This document shows positions 15,990 to 24,497 of a stretch of 46,634 bases of DNA, in pieces. The first letter of the stretch is position 1, and the number at the start of each line of letters is the position of its first letter. Under the pieces are notes generated by a model. It saw only the letters and a list, made by a program, of their open reading frames with translations, searched no databases and had not been told where the DNA came from. Both the position numbers and the translations under genes were made by a program. This DNA comes from Streptomyces sp. SID12488 (lineage in GTDB: Bacteria; Actinomycetota; Actinomycetes; Streptomycetales; Streptomycetaceae), in NCBI RefSeq assembly GCF_010548275.1, contig NZ_JAAGLT010000047.1:1-46634 (forward strand), in the 5' to 3' direction.

Positions 15990-16181
15990 TCAAGCGAACA
16001 GTGCTGCGAGGGCTGCGGTCACGGTCGCGGCGAGAGTGAGGACCGCTGTGAAGGCGGCGGCGGCCCGGGTGAGTGCGGTGGGGTACGTGGCGCCCTCCAT
16101 GCGGGCGAGTTTGCCCGCGCCGGCGGCGGCCAGCAGTGCGACAACGATCACGAGCGCGGTGGTCAGAAGGACGACGGCCAC
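15990..16181 (-). CDS. Small two-helix membrane protein (63 aa)
   Basis: GTG 16181 follows GGGAG at 6 nt. The product is two hydrophobic helices, VVLLTTALVIVVALLAAAG (residues 3-21) and an Ala-rich helix AAAAFTAVLTLAATVTAALA, joined by a short polar turn (KLARMEGATYPTALTR). It is divergent from the HTH-NTPase gene at 16303, sharing the inverted-repeat control region between them. Small membrane proteins next to such NTPases may act as partners or effectors; that role is inferred. Confidence 0.6.
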   Translation of the reverse strand: MAVVLLTTALVIVVALLAAAGAGKLARMEGATYPTALTRAAAAFTAVLTLAATVTAALAALFA

Positions 16182-16234
16182 GAGGACTCCCGGTAAGTGG
16201 TGGGGCGTTGACGTGGTCGAAGGTCATGGAACCG

Positions 16235-16280
16235 GTGTTCGCCGGGGTTCGCCGGGACGAGAATGAACACCGGCGAACAC
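16235..16280. promoter_or_regulatory. Inverted-repeat operator in the divergent promoter
   Basis: GTGTTCGCCGG (16235-16245) and CCGGCGAACAC (16270-16280) are an 11-bp perfect inverted repeat. CCGGTGTTC (16232-16240) also pairs with GAACACCGG (16265-16273), and TTCGCCGGG occurs twice in tandem (16239 and 16249). The cluster ends 23 bp before ATG 16303 and could be the binding site of the HTH domain encoded by that gene. Confidence 0.55.
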
Positions 16281-16302
16281 ATCGGAGCCTCGGGGAAGGT
16301 AC

Positions 16303-19191
16303 ATGGACGAGCAGAACGGCCACAGCCCGCAACTCACCAAACTGCGCGGGAGACTGGCCGACGGGCTGGCCCGGGCCCGGTTGAACCAGACCCAGCTGGC
16401 CCGGCGGGCAGGTCTGGGACGGACCACCGTCTCGGAGGCGCTCTCTCCTCAGAAGCCGGTGCCGTCCGCGGAGACGGTGGCGGCACTGTCACGCGCACTG
16501 CAGCTGCCCGAGGCAGAAATGCTGGCGTTGCAGCGCACCGCGGTCCAGCAAGCAGGCACAAGTACGACAGAGGGGCCGGGCCGACCCATTGGAGAGTGGA
16601 CGCCGCATGACCTGGAGGTCCACCGGGCCGGACCCGGCCCGACGGCCGCGGGCCCCGACATGTCTGCAGAGCGGGCTTGGCCCGCCTATGTGCGCCGCGA
16701 GCATGACCGGGTGCTGGACAAAGCAGTCGACGACACCATGGCTGGCCGCAGTCGGATCATGGTGCTGGTGGGCGCCTCCTCGACAGGCAAGACACGGGCG
16801 TGCTGGGAGGCCGTCCAACCCCTTGCCGATCAGGGGTGGCGGTTGTGGCATCCCTTCGACCCGACCAGGGCGCAGGCTGCGTTGGAGCAGCTGCACCGCG
16901 TCGGGCCCCGTACGGTGGTGTGGCTGAATGAGGCCCAGCATTACCTCGGCGACCGGGCAGTAGGTGAGCAGATCGCGGCAGCCGTGCACCGTCTACTGGT
17001 CAGCCGGGAGCGCGGGCCCGTGCTGGTGCTGGGCACGCTCTGGCCCGAGTACGCCACCCAGTACACGGCTCTGCCCTTACCGGCCGAGCCGGATCTGCAC
17101 AGTCGAGTACGAGAGTTACTCGCCGGCCACCTCTTGGCAGTACCCGATGCTTTTGACGCCCCGGCCCTGGCTGAGGCCAGGGCTCTCGCCAAGGATGGCG
17201 ACTGGCTGCTGGCCGACGCCCTCACCCGTGCACACGCCGACGGCCGGATCACCCAGGACCTGGCCGGTGCTCCCGAGCTCCTCAACCGCTACCAGCATGC
17301 CGGCCCAGCCGCCAAGGCAGTGCTGCAGGCCGCGATGGACGCGCGCCGCCTCGGCGTCAGCTTGCACCTCCCCCAGGCCTTCCTCACCGATGCCGCCACT
17401 GACTACCTCAGCCAGAGCGACTACGACCAGCTCACCGACGGTTGGGCAGAGCAGGCATACGCCGAACTCTCCAAGCCTGTCCACGGCAAACAAGCTCCCT
17501 TACGACAGACCACCCCCCGCCCCCTGCGACGCCCGCCCGCCCCTGCCTCCGCCGCCACAACGGGCGCAGAGGCAGGGAGAGGACCTCAGTTCCGGCTCGC
17601 CGACTACCTCGAGCAACACGGCCGCACCAGCCGCCGTCACCTGTGCCCACCTGCATCCTTCTGGCATGCCGCCCTCACCCATCTCGCTCACCCCGATGAC
17701 CTGAACCGCATCGCGGATGAAGCTGAGAAACGCCTTCGGCTGCAGTGGGCTCACCACTTGCGCCACCAAGCCGCCGCCCACGGAAGCCCTGTGGCCCTGG
17801 CCTTACTAGCGGTGTTGCGTGCGGAGGCCGGGGACCCGGACGGCGCCGAAGTCTTAGCCCGGCAGGCCGCTGGCCATGGCAACACCGACGCCCTGCACCA
17901 ACTGGCTGAGATGCGGGAAGAAGCCGGGGACCGGGATGGTGCCGAAGCCCTGGCCCAGGAGGCCGCTGGCCTCGGCGACACCGACGCCCTGCGCCAACTG
18001 GCGGTGACACGCGAACTCGCCGGGGACCGGGATGGCGCCGAAGCCCTGCTTCGTCAAGCCGCTGGCCTCGGCGACACCGACGCCCTGCGCCAACTGGCGA
18101 GGATGCGGGAGGCAACCGGGGACCGGGATGGCGCCGAAGCCCTGCTTCGTCAAGCCGCTGGCCTCGGCGACACCGACGCCCTGCGCCAACTGGCTGAGAT
18201 GCGGGAAGAAGCCGGGGACCGGGATGGCGCCGAAGCCCTGATCCAGCAGGCCGCCGACCACGGCGACACCGACGCCCTGCGCCAACTGGCTGAGATGCGG
18301 GAAGAAGCCGGGGACCGGGATGGCGCCGAAGCCCTGGCCCAGGAGGCCGCTGGCCTCGGCGACACCGACGCCCTGCGCCAACTGGCGAGGATGCGGGAGG
18401 CAACCGGGGACCGGGATGGCGCCGAAGCCCTGATCCAGCAGGCCGCCGACCACGGCGACACCGACGCCCTGCGCCAACTGGCTGAGATGCGGGAAGAAGC
18501 CGGGGACCGGGATGGCGCCGAAGCCCTGATCCAGCAGGCCGCCGACCACGGCGACACCGACGCCCTGCACCAACTGGCGGTGACACGCGAACTCGCCGGG
18601 GACCGGGATGGCGCCGAAGCCCTGGCCCGGAAGACCGTCGTCTACGGTGACGCCATCGCCCTGTGCCGGCTGGCGGTGATGCGGGAGTCTGCCGGGGACC
18701 GCGCAAGCGCGGAAACCCTGGCCCGGCAGGCCGCCGACCACGGCGACACCGACGCCCTGCGCCAACTGGCGGTTATGCGGGAGAAAGCCGGGGACCGGGA
18801 TGGTGCCGAAGCCCTGACCCAGCAGGCCGCCGACCGCGGTGACACCATCGCCCTGTCCCAACTGACAATGATGCGGGAGTCTGCCGGGGACCGCGCAAGC
18901 GCGGAAACCCTGGCCCGGCAGGCCGCCGACCACGGCGACACCGACGCCCTGCGCCAACTGGCTGAGATGCGGGAGTCTGCCGGGGACCGGGCGAACGCGA
19001 CAATCCTGGCCCGGAAACTTGCCGACTACGGCGGAGCCTCTATCGAATACGAACACACGGCCTGGGCATCGATGCTCCGCATGCGATGGCCACACGGTAT
19101 GGACCCGGACGGCACTCCGACGGCCCCCTGGCAACCGATGATGGATATCCCGTACAGCCCACTCACACCATCCGCCGCTTCATCGCCATAG
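16303..19191 (+). CDS. HTH-NTPase-repeat protein (STAND-like conflict NTPase)
   Basis: The 962-residue protein has an XRE-type HTH at about 10-65 (LARARLNQTQLARRAGLGRT). A P-loop NTPase follows, with Walker A GASSTGKT at 157-164 and a Walker B-like strand TVVWLNEAQHYL near 204-215. A helical region runs to about 490, then thirteen tandem 32-residue repeats (494-909), and a short C-terminal tail. The GxSSTGKT P-loop and the repeat array are typical of streptomycete STAND-like sensors in which the repeats recognise a trigger and the NTPase switches state. The HTH suggests direct transcriptional output or autoregulation through the inverted repeat upstream. No enzymatic effector is fused, so the small membrane protein at 15990 is a candidate output; this is inference. 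Confidence 0.8.
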   Translation: MDEQNGHSPQLTKLRGRLADGLARARLNQTQLARRAGLGRTTVSEALSPQKPVPSAETVAALSRALQLPEAEMLALQRTAVQQAGTSTTEGPGRPIGEWTPHDLEVHRAGPGPTAAGPDMSAERAWPAYVRREHDRVLDKAVDDTMAGRSRIMVLVGASSTGKTRACWEAVQPLADQGWRLWHPFDPTRAQAALEQLHRVGPRTVVWLNEAQHYLGDRAVGEQIAAAVHRLLVSRERGPVLVLGTLWPEYATQYTALPLPAEPDLHSRVRELLAGHLLAVPDAFDAPALAEARALAKDGDWLLADALTRAHADGRITQDLAGAPELLNRYQHAGPAAKAVLQAAMDARRLGVSLHLPQAFLTDAATDYLSQSDYDQLTDGWAEQAYAELSKPVHGKQAPLRQTTPRPLRRPPAPASAATTGAEAGRGPQFRLADYLEQHGRTSRRHLCPPASFWHAALTHLAHPDDLNRIADEAEKRLRLQWAHHLRHQAAAHGSPVALALLAVLRAEAGDPDGAEVLARQAAGHGNTDALHQLAEMREEAGDRDGAEALAQEAAGLGDTDALRQLAVTRELAGDRDGAEALLRQAAGLGDTDALRQLARMREATGDRDGAEALLRQAAGLGDTDALRQLAEMREEAGDRDGAEALIQQAADHGDTDALRQLAEMREEAGDRDGAEALAQEAAGLGDTDALRQLARMREATGDRDGAEALIQQAADHGDTDALRQLAEMREEAGDRDGAEALIQQAADHGDTDALHQLAVTRELAGDRDGAEALARKTVVYGDAIALCRLAVMRESAGDRASAETLARQAADHGDTDALRQLAVMREKAGDRDGAEALTQQAADRGDTIALSQLTMMRESAGDRASAETLARQAADHGDTDALRQLAEMRESAGDRANATILARKLADYGGASIEYEHTAWASMLRMRWPHGMDPDGTPTAPWQPMMDIPYSPLTPSAASSP
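17782..19029 (+). repeat. Thirteen tandem 96-bp repeats inside the NTPase gene
   Basis: Each 96-bp unit encodes 32 residues of the form GDTDALRQLAEMREEAGDRD followed by GAEALIQQAADH, a TPR/Sel1-like two-helix repeat. Several internal units are close to identical in DNA as well as protein (for example those around 18181-18580), pointing to recent unequal recombination or gene conversion. The first (GSPVALALLAVLRAEAGD) and last units are the most diverged, as expected for array ends. Copy number may differ between strains, and short-read assemblies may collapse it. Confidence 0.9.
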
Positions 19192-19756
19192 GCATGCTGT
19201 CACTTCGCGGTTCGTTGGCCCGGTGCTGGTCACGGCGCGCATGAACTTCGAGCACGCCCACGAAACACCAGCCACGGCCGTCTAGCGTGCTCGGACGACG
19301 CCCCTCACTCGCTGGTCGTCATGGAATCGGCAGGCAGTGGTGCTGCGTCCCCGTACAGGCACACATGGACGCCGTCCTGGGGCCTCTGGCCGCTGGCGGC
19401 AGCCCCGGTCCTCGGCGATGTCGTCCTGATCGACTACAGCTGGAACTCCTGCACAACGACCGAGGGCGGCTTCGTCGATGGCCACGTCGCCGCGCCCGAG
19501 GGGGAAGTCGACGCCGACTCCCTGGAGTCACCACCTGAACCGCGGCACCCACCGCGCGCTGGTGAGCTCTACCCGCTCCAGGGAGCGGAGCCGTACCTGC
19601 GCTCGCTCGCCAATCGCAAGGACGTCGTCGCCAGGCTGCGTACAGCCCTTGCCGAGTGGGAGGAGGCGCAGCGCCGCGCCGTCCCCACCCCTGCGTCGGC
19701 GGTCGGCTGAGCGGCGCGCACTCTGCCGCCAGCCGCCCGCGCTCTCCGGAGCTGGC
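19192..19756. other. No intact gene; coding scrap at 19548-19710
   Basis: A plus-strand frame from ATG 19321 to TGA 19708-19710 ends in a convincing helical tail (GAEPYLRSLANRKDVVARLR, TALAEWEEAQRRAV), but its first two thirds have no coherent protein character. It resembles the scrap at 15891-15969. I read it as the tail of a decayed gene. 19192-19320 shows nothing. Confidence 0.35.
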
Positions 19757-20842
19757 TTACGAGGCGGCCGGTGCGGTGTGCTGGAACGGCGCACTGGGCG
19801 CTCGCCGCGGCATCGGCCGCCGGAGCCCGGACGGGCCTCGGGCGCTGAGTTCGCCGTTGTCCGCCCGGCGCAGCATCTCGCCCGCGTTCTTCAGCGCCAT
19901 GACGACCCGGGTGCGCAGGCGGGGGTGGAACGGCATGGCAAGCGGGACGAGAGCGGCGATGGCGGTCGGGTTGGGGATCGAGCTGTTACGCAGTTCGCGG
20001 ACGACCTGGTTGAAGGCGTAGCCGAGCTTGTTCGGCAGCTGGACGTGGGAGCGCTGCAGAGAGGACAGCAGCAGCGCCAGCATGTCCTCGTACGCGGTGC
20101 GCAGGGCGTTGACGCTGTCGTACGACACGATGTCGGCGGCGAACAGCCCGCGGCCGCGCTCGAGGCGCTCGAGGATGGCCTTGAGCATCTTCAGGTCGAT
20201 GTCGCCGGCGTACCGCAGGGGCTGTTCCACCCGGGCCAGCAGCTTGCCGCCCTCCACGCCCTCCCTCCAGGAGAAGCGACTCAGGAGGTGGAACCATGCC
20301 TCCTGACTGCGCAGCGAGTGGACACCGCAGCCGATAAGAATCTGGTAGAGGATCTTGGCCCGCAGCGGGCGCGCGCCGCGCAGGACGGCCCCGTACGTGA
20401 CGTGGGAGTAGCCGGGGGCCTGTTGGGCGAGGGTGCGGTGGCTGAGCCCGTTGAAGTCCAGCAGCGTCTGCAGGAGCTCGCGCAGTTCGCCTTCGTCGGT
20501 GACCTGCGGCGGGATGAGGTTGCCGGTGCGCTCCCACCGGCGCAGCGCCTCGCGGCACAGATCCCCGGTGACCCCGGCGGCGGCCAGGCGCAGGCTCTCC
20601 CAGCGCGCGCTCCAGTCTTCGGGATCGCCGCCGCAGGCCAGGACGTAGCCGTTGACGGTCGCCCAGGTGGGCAGTTTCTTGCCCGCGTGGGCGTTCGACA
20701 GCGTCGCGGTGGACATCCCGCTGTGCTGGGACATCATCGCCAGCGGCGGGTCGCCGGCCTTCTTGCGCAGCGCCTGGAGGTCGCGGGCGAAGGCCACCAG
20801 CGGGTCGTTGCTCTGGGGCAGTTGGTTCATGGGACGGGCCAC
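19757..20842 (-). CDS. HTH-domain regulator (about 361 aa)
   Basis: The start is uncertain: GTG 20842 has AAGGAG at 9 nt and is preferred; ATG 20851 overlaps that site and ATG 20830 has none. The N-terminus holds an XRE-like HTH (LRKKAGDPPLAMMSQHSGMS, then TATLSNAHAGKKLPTWATVN, about residues 25-65) with the tail ACGGDPEDWSARWESLR that is frequent in streptomycete HTH proteins. A second HTH-like region follows near 120-165 (LLDFNGLSHRTLAQQAPGYS), then a long helical domain. It probably regulates transcription together with the small membrane protein encoded just upstream on the same strand. Confidence 0.65.
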   Translation of the reverse strand: MARPMNQLPQSNDPLVAFARDLQALRKKAGDPPLAMMSQHSGMSTATLSNAHAGKKLPTWATVNGYVLACGGDPEDWSARWESLRLAAAGVTGDLCREALRRWERTGNLIPPQVTDEGELRELLQTLLDFNGLSHRTLAQQAPGYSHVTYGAVLRGARPLRAKILYQILIGCGVHSLRSQEAWFHLLSRFSWREGVEGGKLLARVEQPLRYAGDIDLKMLKAILERLERGRGLFAADIVSYDSVNALRTAYEDMLALLLSSLQRSHVQLPNKLGYAFNQVVRELRNSSIPNPTAIAALVPLAMPFHPRLRTRVVMALKNAGEMLRRADNGELSARGPSGLRRPMPRRAPSAPFQHTAPAAS

Positions 20843-20916
20843 GGCGTCCATCTCCTTCCCGAGCCCGGAACGGGGCCGGGGCCCGTCGGTGGGACGGGCC
20901 CCGGCAGGGGATCGGG

Positions 20917-21144
20917 TCAGAGCAGACGCTGACGTAGTTCGGCCGCCAGCAGTCCGCCGGCACCCAGGATGGCCAGGGCCTCCTCCAGCTTCATCCCTCG
21001 GGCGAGCAGGACGACCAGCGCGCCCAGGAGGATGACCAGCAGGAGTATGGACGCCAGCGGCGAGGATTGCGTGGCGCTCGCCGGGGTGTGCGCGCACGGC
21101 CCGTTCTGCTCAGCAGGAACGGGCTCAGGAAGCAGGAAAGACAA
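20917..21144 (-). CDS. Small membrane protein (about 75 aa)
   Basis: The frame ends at TGA 20919-20917. The convincing part is one transmembrane helix (ASILLLVILLGALVVLLARG) followed by an amphipathic helix (LEEALAILGAGGLLAAELRQ). A TTG at 21144 behind GGGAG is the best start; ATG 21219 would add an unlikely leader. It lies 74 bp upstream of the HTH regulator on the same strand and is probably co-transcribed. AT-rich sequence at 21310-21375 is a likely promoter region. Confidence 0.5.
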   Translation of the reverse strand: MSFLLPEPVPAEQNGPCAHTPASATQSSPLASILLLVILLGALVVLLARGMKLEEALAILGAGGLLAAELRQRLL

Positions 21145-21714
21145 GGAAGTTGACTCCCAACAGGAGGCGGGTGGTCGGTAGCGGTCCGGAACTTGGTGCT
21201 CAAGTGCCTTGCAGGGCACAGGACTTCACGCCGGTGGTTGCAGCCACATGCGTCAGCGAAGCCCACGTTACCCAGGCTTACGCTTGACGATGCCGATTCA
21301 GTTCCCATTGGAGGCAAGCCGTAAATAAAGCGCTGACCTGTTATTTAACGGCTGGAACGGAATTGTTTAAGGAATGGTTCGTCGCCGGATTGAACATCCC
21401 GCGAATCAGGCGCGTAGTCGCAGGCCGCGGCGGGTTTGGCCTGGCCACGAGAAACTATCTGCCTACATCTCTTGGCCGAGGTTAATTATCCCCCCATGAT
21501 TGAGCTCGTTCCCACGTGCGCGTGACGCGCGCGGCCCGCGGGTCGCGCATGCGCGTACAAGAGAGGCGCAGGTCCAACGGTCCGGACACGCACCGCAGAA
21601 CGCAGGAGGCCCCGTTGCAGCGGGGCACCTCCGCAAGGTGGCACGGCCAACAGGTCAGCCACTGGACTTCCTTCCGCCCGACGATGACGACTCTCGCGGG
21701 CCGAAGGGCGTACG

Positions 21715-21761
21715 GCAAGAGGGCAGGGCCCGGCGGAATCCGCCGGGCCCTGCCCTCTTGC
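21715..21761. terminator. Strong bidirectional terminator hairpin
   Basis: A perfect 22-bp GC-rich stem (21715-21736 pairing with 21740-21761) with a 3-nt loop AAT. The stem is flanked by AG-rich and CT-rich sequence, as in typical streptomycete terminators. It lies downstream of the convergent minus-strand gene ending at 21930 and probably protects the promoter region of the 21144 operon. 21240-21714 otherwise shows no gene I would defend. Confidence 0.85.
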
Positions 21762-21929
21762 TCACAGCCGCTCCCTCGTCACCGCCTGCCGGCGTGTCTC
21801 AGACGTCGGGACGGTGCGGGCCGCCGAAGTCCTCGTCGGTGAACGTCCCGAGCGCTGGCAGGAAGCGCAAGTCCCTGCAGGTCTCCCGGTTCTCCACTCG
21901 CGCGACGATCTCGTACGGCCTTCGCCAGG

Positions 21930-23177
21930 CTACGAGTCGACGAGGTACGCCTTCTCCCCCATCATCAGCGGCGCATCGGCGGGCCCCTTGATGTAGGGGC
22001 CACGCCAGATCACCCGGTGCTCCTGGCGACTGGGGTACCACTGCCGCACCTTGTGCATCCGCACCGGCCACCGGTGGTGATACTCCCGCTTGGTGTCCCC
22101 GGCCGGGTCCGATGGACGGGGCGAGGGTGTGACGAGCCGGATCACCCGCACATCGGGATCCTGCGGCACGGACGCGTCGCTACTGCCCGCAGCCGTGCCC
22201 CCGGTGGCCCGAGGCGAGCTGATCGCCGTGATGCCCTGGGAGTTCAGCCGGAAGAAGGCGAACATGTAGCGGCCCACGAAGTCGTCGTACGGGTCCTCCA
22301 CCCGGCCGCCGCCCCACTCGCCGGTCTCGGGGACCGGCTCGGCACGCCACTGGGAGGCCTGGGCGCGGGCGTTTTCCATCTCACGGTAGAACTCGGAGAG
22401 GTGCGCGAGCGTTTCGGAGCTCTCCTCCGCGAGGCAGGCGTCGCCGCGCATCCCGTACATGCCGTCCGGCATCAACGGCGGCAGGGGGCTGCCGGAGGCG
22501 CGCGCCTGGGAGACCGCCTGGCGCCATCCGGTCGGCTGGACCGGACCGTCGCGGTCCATGAACGTGGTCACCTGCACGCCGGGGTACTGGGCGGTGGGCA
22601 GGATCTGGTGCTGGGTGACGAACTGCCAGCCGAACGCCTTGATGTCCGACAGTGAGCCGGTGCGGTTGACGACCACGACCGGTTCGGGCAGCACCAGCAG
22701 CGCGGTGGGTACGAGGATGTCCCGGTCGCGGTGAAGGGTACTGACGTCGGCCGGCTCGAGGGTGGCGGCCGCGGCCATGACCGCTGCGTGCGCGGCCGGG
22801 GAGATGACGAGGACCTCAGCCTGTCGCAACACTTTCTCGATCTGGCGGATCTCCCACCCGGCGGCTTCCCCGGCCGCCCGGGGCCACGGCGGCCGGTGGC
22901 CCTGTTTGCCCAGCGTCATCGACCATGCCGCATCCCGCGCAGTGTCCCCGGGCCGGTCCGCGATATCGGCGAGATTGCTGTGGAGCAGCACGGCGTACAG
23001 CTCGCTGACGACGTTTTTGATGTTGGAGGCGAGCATCGTCTGAACCCACGAGTTCCCGGCCAGAGACCGCCCGGTCTGCTCCCGCAGACGCCGCGCTGCC
23101 CGGGCAGCACCGGTCGCCGTCCACTGCTCGGCCTTGTCCCTGCTGCGCTCCTTCTTGCCCCGGCTCGCCTTGCCCAC
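21930..23177 (-). CDS. Conserved hypothetical protein (415 aa)
   Basis: GTG 23177 has GGAGG at 8 nt (VGKASRGKKERSRDKAEQ); upstream in-frame codons to 23309 lack protein character. The N-terminus is strongly basic, then helical (LREQTGRSLAGNSWVQTMLA, SELYAVLLHSNLADIADRPG), then an alpha/beta core with VLVISPAAHAAVMAAAATLE, ILVPTALLVLPEPVVVVNRT and a C-terminal HRVIWRGPYIKGPADAPLMM. No membrane span, P-loop or catalytic motif is visible. I do not recognise a named family. It is monocistronic, with the terminator at 21715-21761 downstream and a divergent gene remnant at 23360. Confidence 0.65.
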   Translation of the reverse strand: MGKASRGKKERSRDKAEQWTATGAARAARRLREQTGRSLAGNSWVQTMLASNIKNVVSELYAVLLHSNLADIADRPGDTARDAAWSMTLGKQGHRPPWPRAAGEAAGWEIRQIEKVLRQAEVLVISPAAHAAVMAAAATLEPADVSTLHRDRDILVPTALLVLPEPVVVVNRTGSLSDIKAFGWQFVTQHQILPTAQYPGVQVTTFMDRDGPVQPTGWRQAVSQARASGSPLPPLMPDGMYGMRGDACLAEESSETLAHLSEFYREMENARAQASQWRAEPVPETGEWGGGRVEDPYDDFVGRYMFAFFRLNSQGITAISSPRATGGTAAGSSDASVPQDPDVRVIRLVTPSPRPSDPAGDTKREYHHRWPVRMHKVRQWYPSRQEHRVIWRGPYIKGPADAPLMMGEKAYLVDS

Positions 23178-23359
23178 CCGACAGCCTCCCCCACCACCAT
23201 GGCCAGTTGCCGAAGCCGTACCCGACCTCCGAGATCCGGACACGGCACGATCCAGCCGATGACCGCTGCCTTCAGGAGCTGGCTGATCACCCTGCTGACG
23301 CTGCCTCATCCTTTACGCCAGGGTGCGGTGATCGGAATCGACAGACGGAGGGGGCGTCC

Positions 23360-23611
23360 GTGGAAGCACGGATGTGGGACGCGCTGGTCGGCGTGATGAA
23401 GGAGGCGTACACCGCGGGACTGGGCGAGGGCGCCGTGCCGCGCCCGGTCATGATGCCGCTGGTGCACGGCGAACTGGTCGGGCTGATCTGGGTCCGCCCG
23501 CTCAAGGTCGGCCAGGACGCGCTCGTGCGCCGGTCCTCCGGTTCGCGGGCCTTCTTGGCCTTCGTCGCCGCCTCGCATTCCTTCACGATCGGCTCGATGC
23601 GCTCGTCATGA
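23360..23611 (+). pseudogene. 5' part of a hypothetical gene, truncated
   Basis: GTG 23360 follows GGAGGG at the correct distance and opens VEARMWDALVGVMKEAYTAG, then LGEGAVPRPVMMPLVHGELV and GLIWVRPLKVGQDAL. This resembles the start of a streptomycete family of about 100-150 residues (recalled, function unknown). From about 23525 the reading becomes the antisense of the minus-strand relic below and loses protein character, so the gene was probably cut by rearrangement. Confidence 0.5.
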
Positions 23612-23985
23612 CCGTGCTCACGCCGGACTGCCTTACCGCCCGTCTCGCCAGGGTCGGTGCAGCCCTGGCCGGCCTTCGCGTCGCAGAGCGGGCAGCGGCG
23701 GCGGATCCAGAACCGGCGGGCGACCTTCTCGTGCAGGGGGACCTTCCGGCCCATCGGACGGGACTGGAACGGCTGCACCGCCGACGGGGCGCGCTCGCCG
23801 GGCAGGTGCCGCCACGCGTCGTACCGGCGCTGCTTTTGCTGCCCTTCCTTGAACTCCCCCTCGCAGCTGGCGCTGGACCGTATTGAGGAGCTGCTGAACA
23901 CTTGCCGGAACGGGTGTTCGCCTGTGGCTAATGCACATGCTGAACCGAACGACAACATCCCAATGGGAAACCCTGTCGTTCTCAT
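23530..23985 (-). pseudogene. Zinc-finger gene remnant, 3' end lost
   Basis: The minus-strand frame contains RRRCPLCDAKAGQGCTDPGE, then TGGKAVRREHGHDERIE and a basic helix VKECEAATKAKKAREPED. C-x2-C-x6-C with a downstream histidine is the short zinc-finger pattern of many small phage and actinobacterial proteins. Upstream, RRYDAWRHLPGERAPSAVQP is plausible coding sequence, but no good start with a ribosome-binding site is visible. Downstream of about 23530 the frame runs antisense to the 23360 gene, so the natural C-terminus is missing. Confidence 0.45.
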
Positions 23986-24080
23986 CTGTCACCCGCTTCC
24001 CGCGTTGGCCTCCGGGAGATTAGGGATCAGTTCACGAGGTATGACCCTATTTTCGCCCCGCGCTCCCATTTGGGGGGATC

Positions 24081-24497
24081 ATGGAAGTCATCGCGCTAAT
24101 AGCGGCGGCCCTGGCCACAGGGGCCGCCGCCGGAGTACAAGCCAGCACGTCCGAGGCCGTAGGCAGTCTGTACGCCCGCCTGTGCCAGCGGGTCCGGGAG
24201 CGGCTGGGCGAACGGTCAGCCGAACTGGACCCCGCGATCGAGGCCCAGCGGGACAGGGACACCTCCGCCCCGGACCCAGTGGCTCCCGAACTACGTCGGC
24301 TGCTGGAGGCCGGGCAGGACGAGGAACTGCGGGCACTCGCTGACGCGGTACTGCGGCAGCCGGCGGATGCGCGTGGCCGCAGCGTCCGGTACGTGTGGGC
24401 CAACAACAACCAAGCCCCCGTCTTCGGCGACGGAACGTATCAGAGGAACACCTTCTACAACGCGGCGGCGCCGCCGGTGACGCCTGGAGAGGGGTGA
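24081..24497 (+). CDS. Module B, small protein: hydrophobic helix plus amyloid-like C-terminal motif
   Basis: ATG 24081 follows GGGGGGAT. The 138-residue protein starts MEVIALIAAALATGAAAGVQ, then STSEAVGSLYARLCQRVRER, closely parallel to the module A protein at 6991. It has a charged helical middle (about 45-100). The C-terminus WANNNQAPVFGDGTYQRNTF contains an x-V-F-G-D-x-x-x-Q motif matching the GVQIGDxxxQ motifs of its partner. The stop overlaps the next gene (GTGA), so the pair is coupled. Proposed role: a Bell-like partner or effector that pairs with the large protein through the motif; inferred. Confidence 0.68.
   Translation: MEVIALIAAALATGAAAGVQASTSEAVGSLYARLCQRVRERLGERSAELDPAIEAQRDRDTSAPDPVAPELRRLLEAGQDEELRALADAVLRQPADARGRSVRYVWANNNQAPVFGDGTYQRNTFYNAAAPPVTPGEG

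Noticed and set aside
17782..19029. The 96-bp tandem array as a CRISPR
   Set aside because: The repeats are contiguous without unique spacers and are in frame within a coding region.
17675..19134. Long minus-strand frames opposite the 96-bp repeats
   Set aside because: They mirror the repeats of the plus-strand NTPase and are low-complexity by-products; a 96-bp unit keeps every frame open.
21482..21718. Minus-strand 78-codon frame with Cys-rich segment (WPCHLAEVPRCNGASCVLRC)
   Set aside because: Codon third positions are plausible, but the only start is a TTG inside the 22-bp terminator stem with no ribosome-binding site, so I do not call it a gene.
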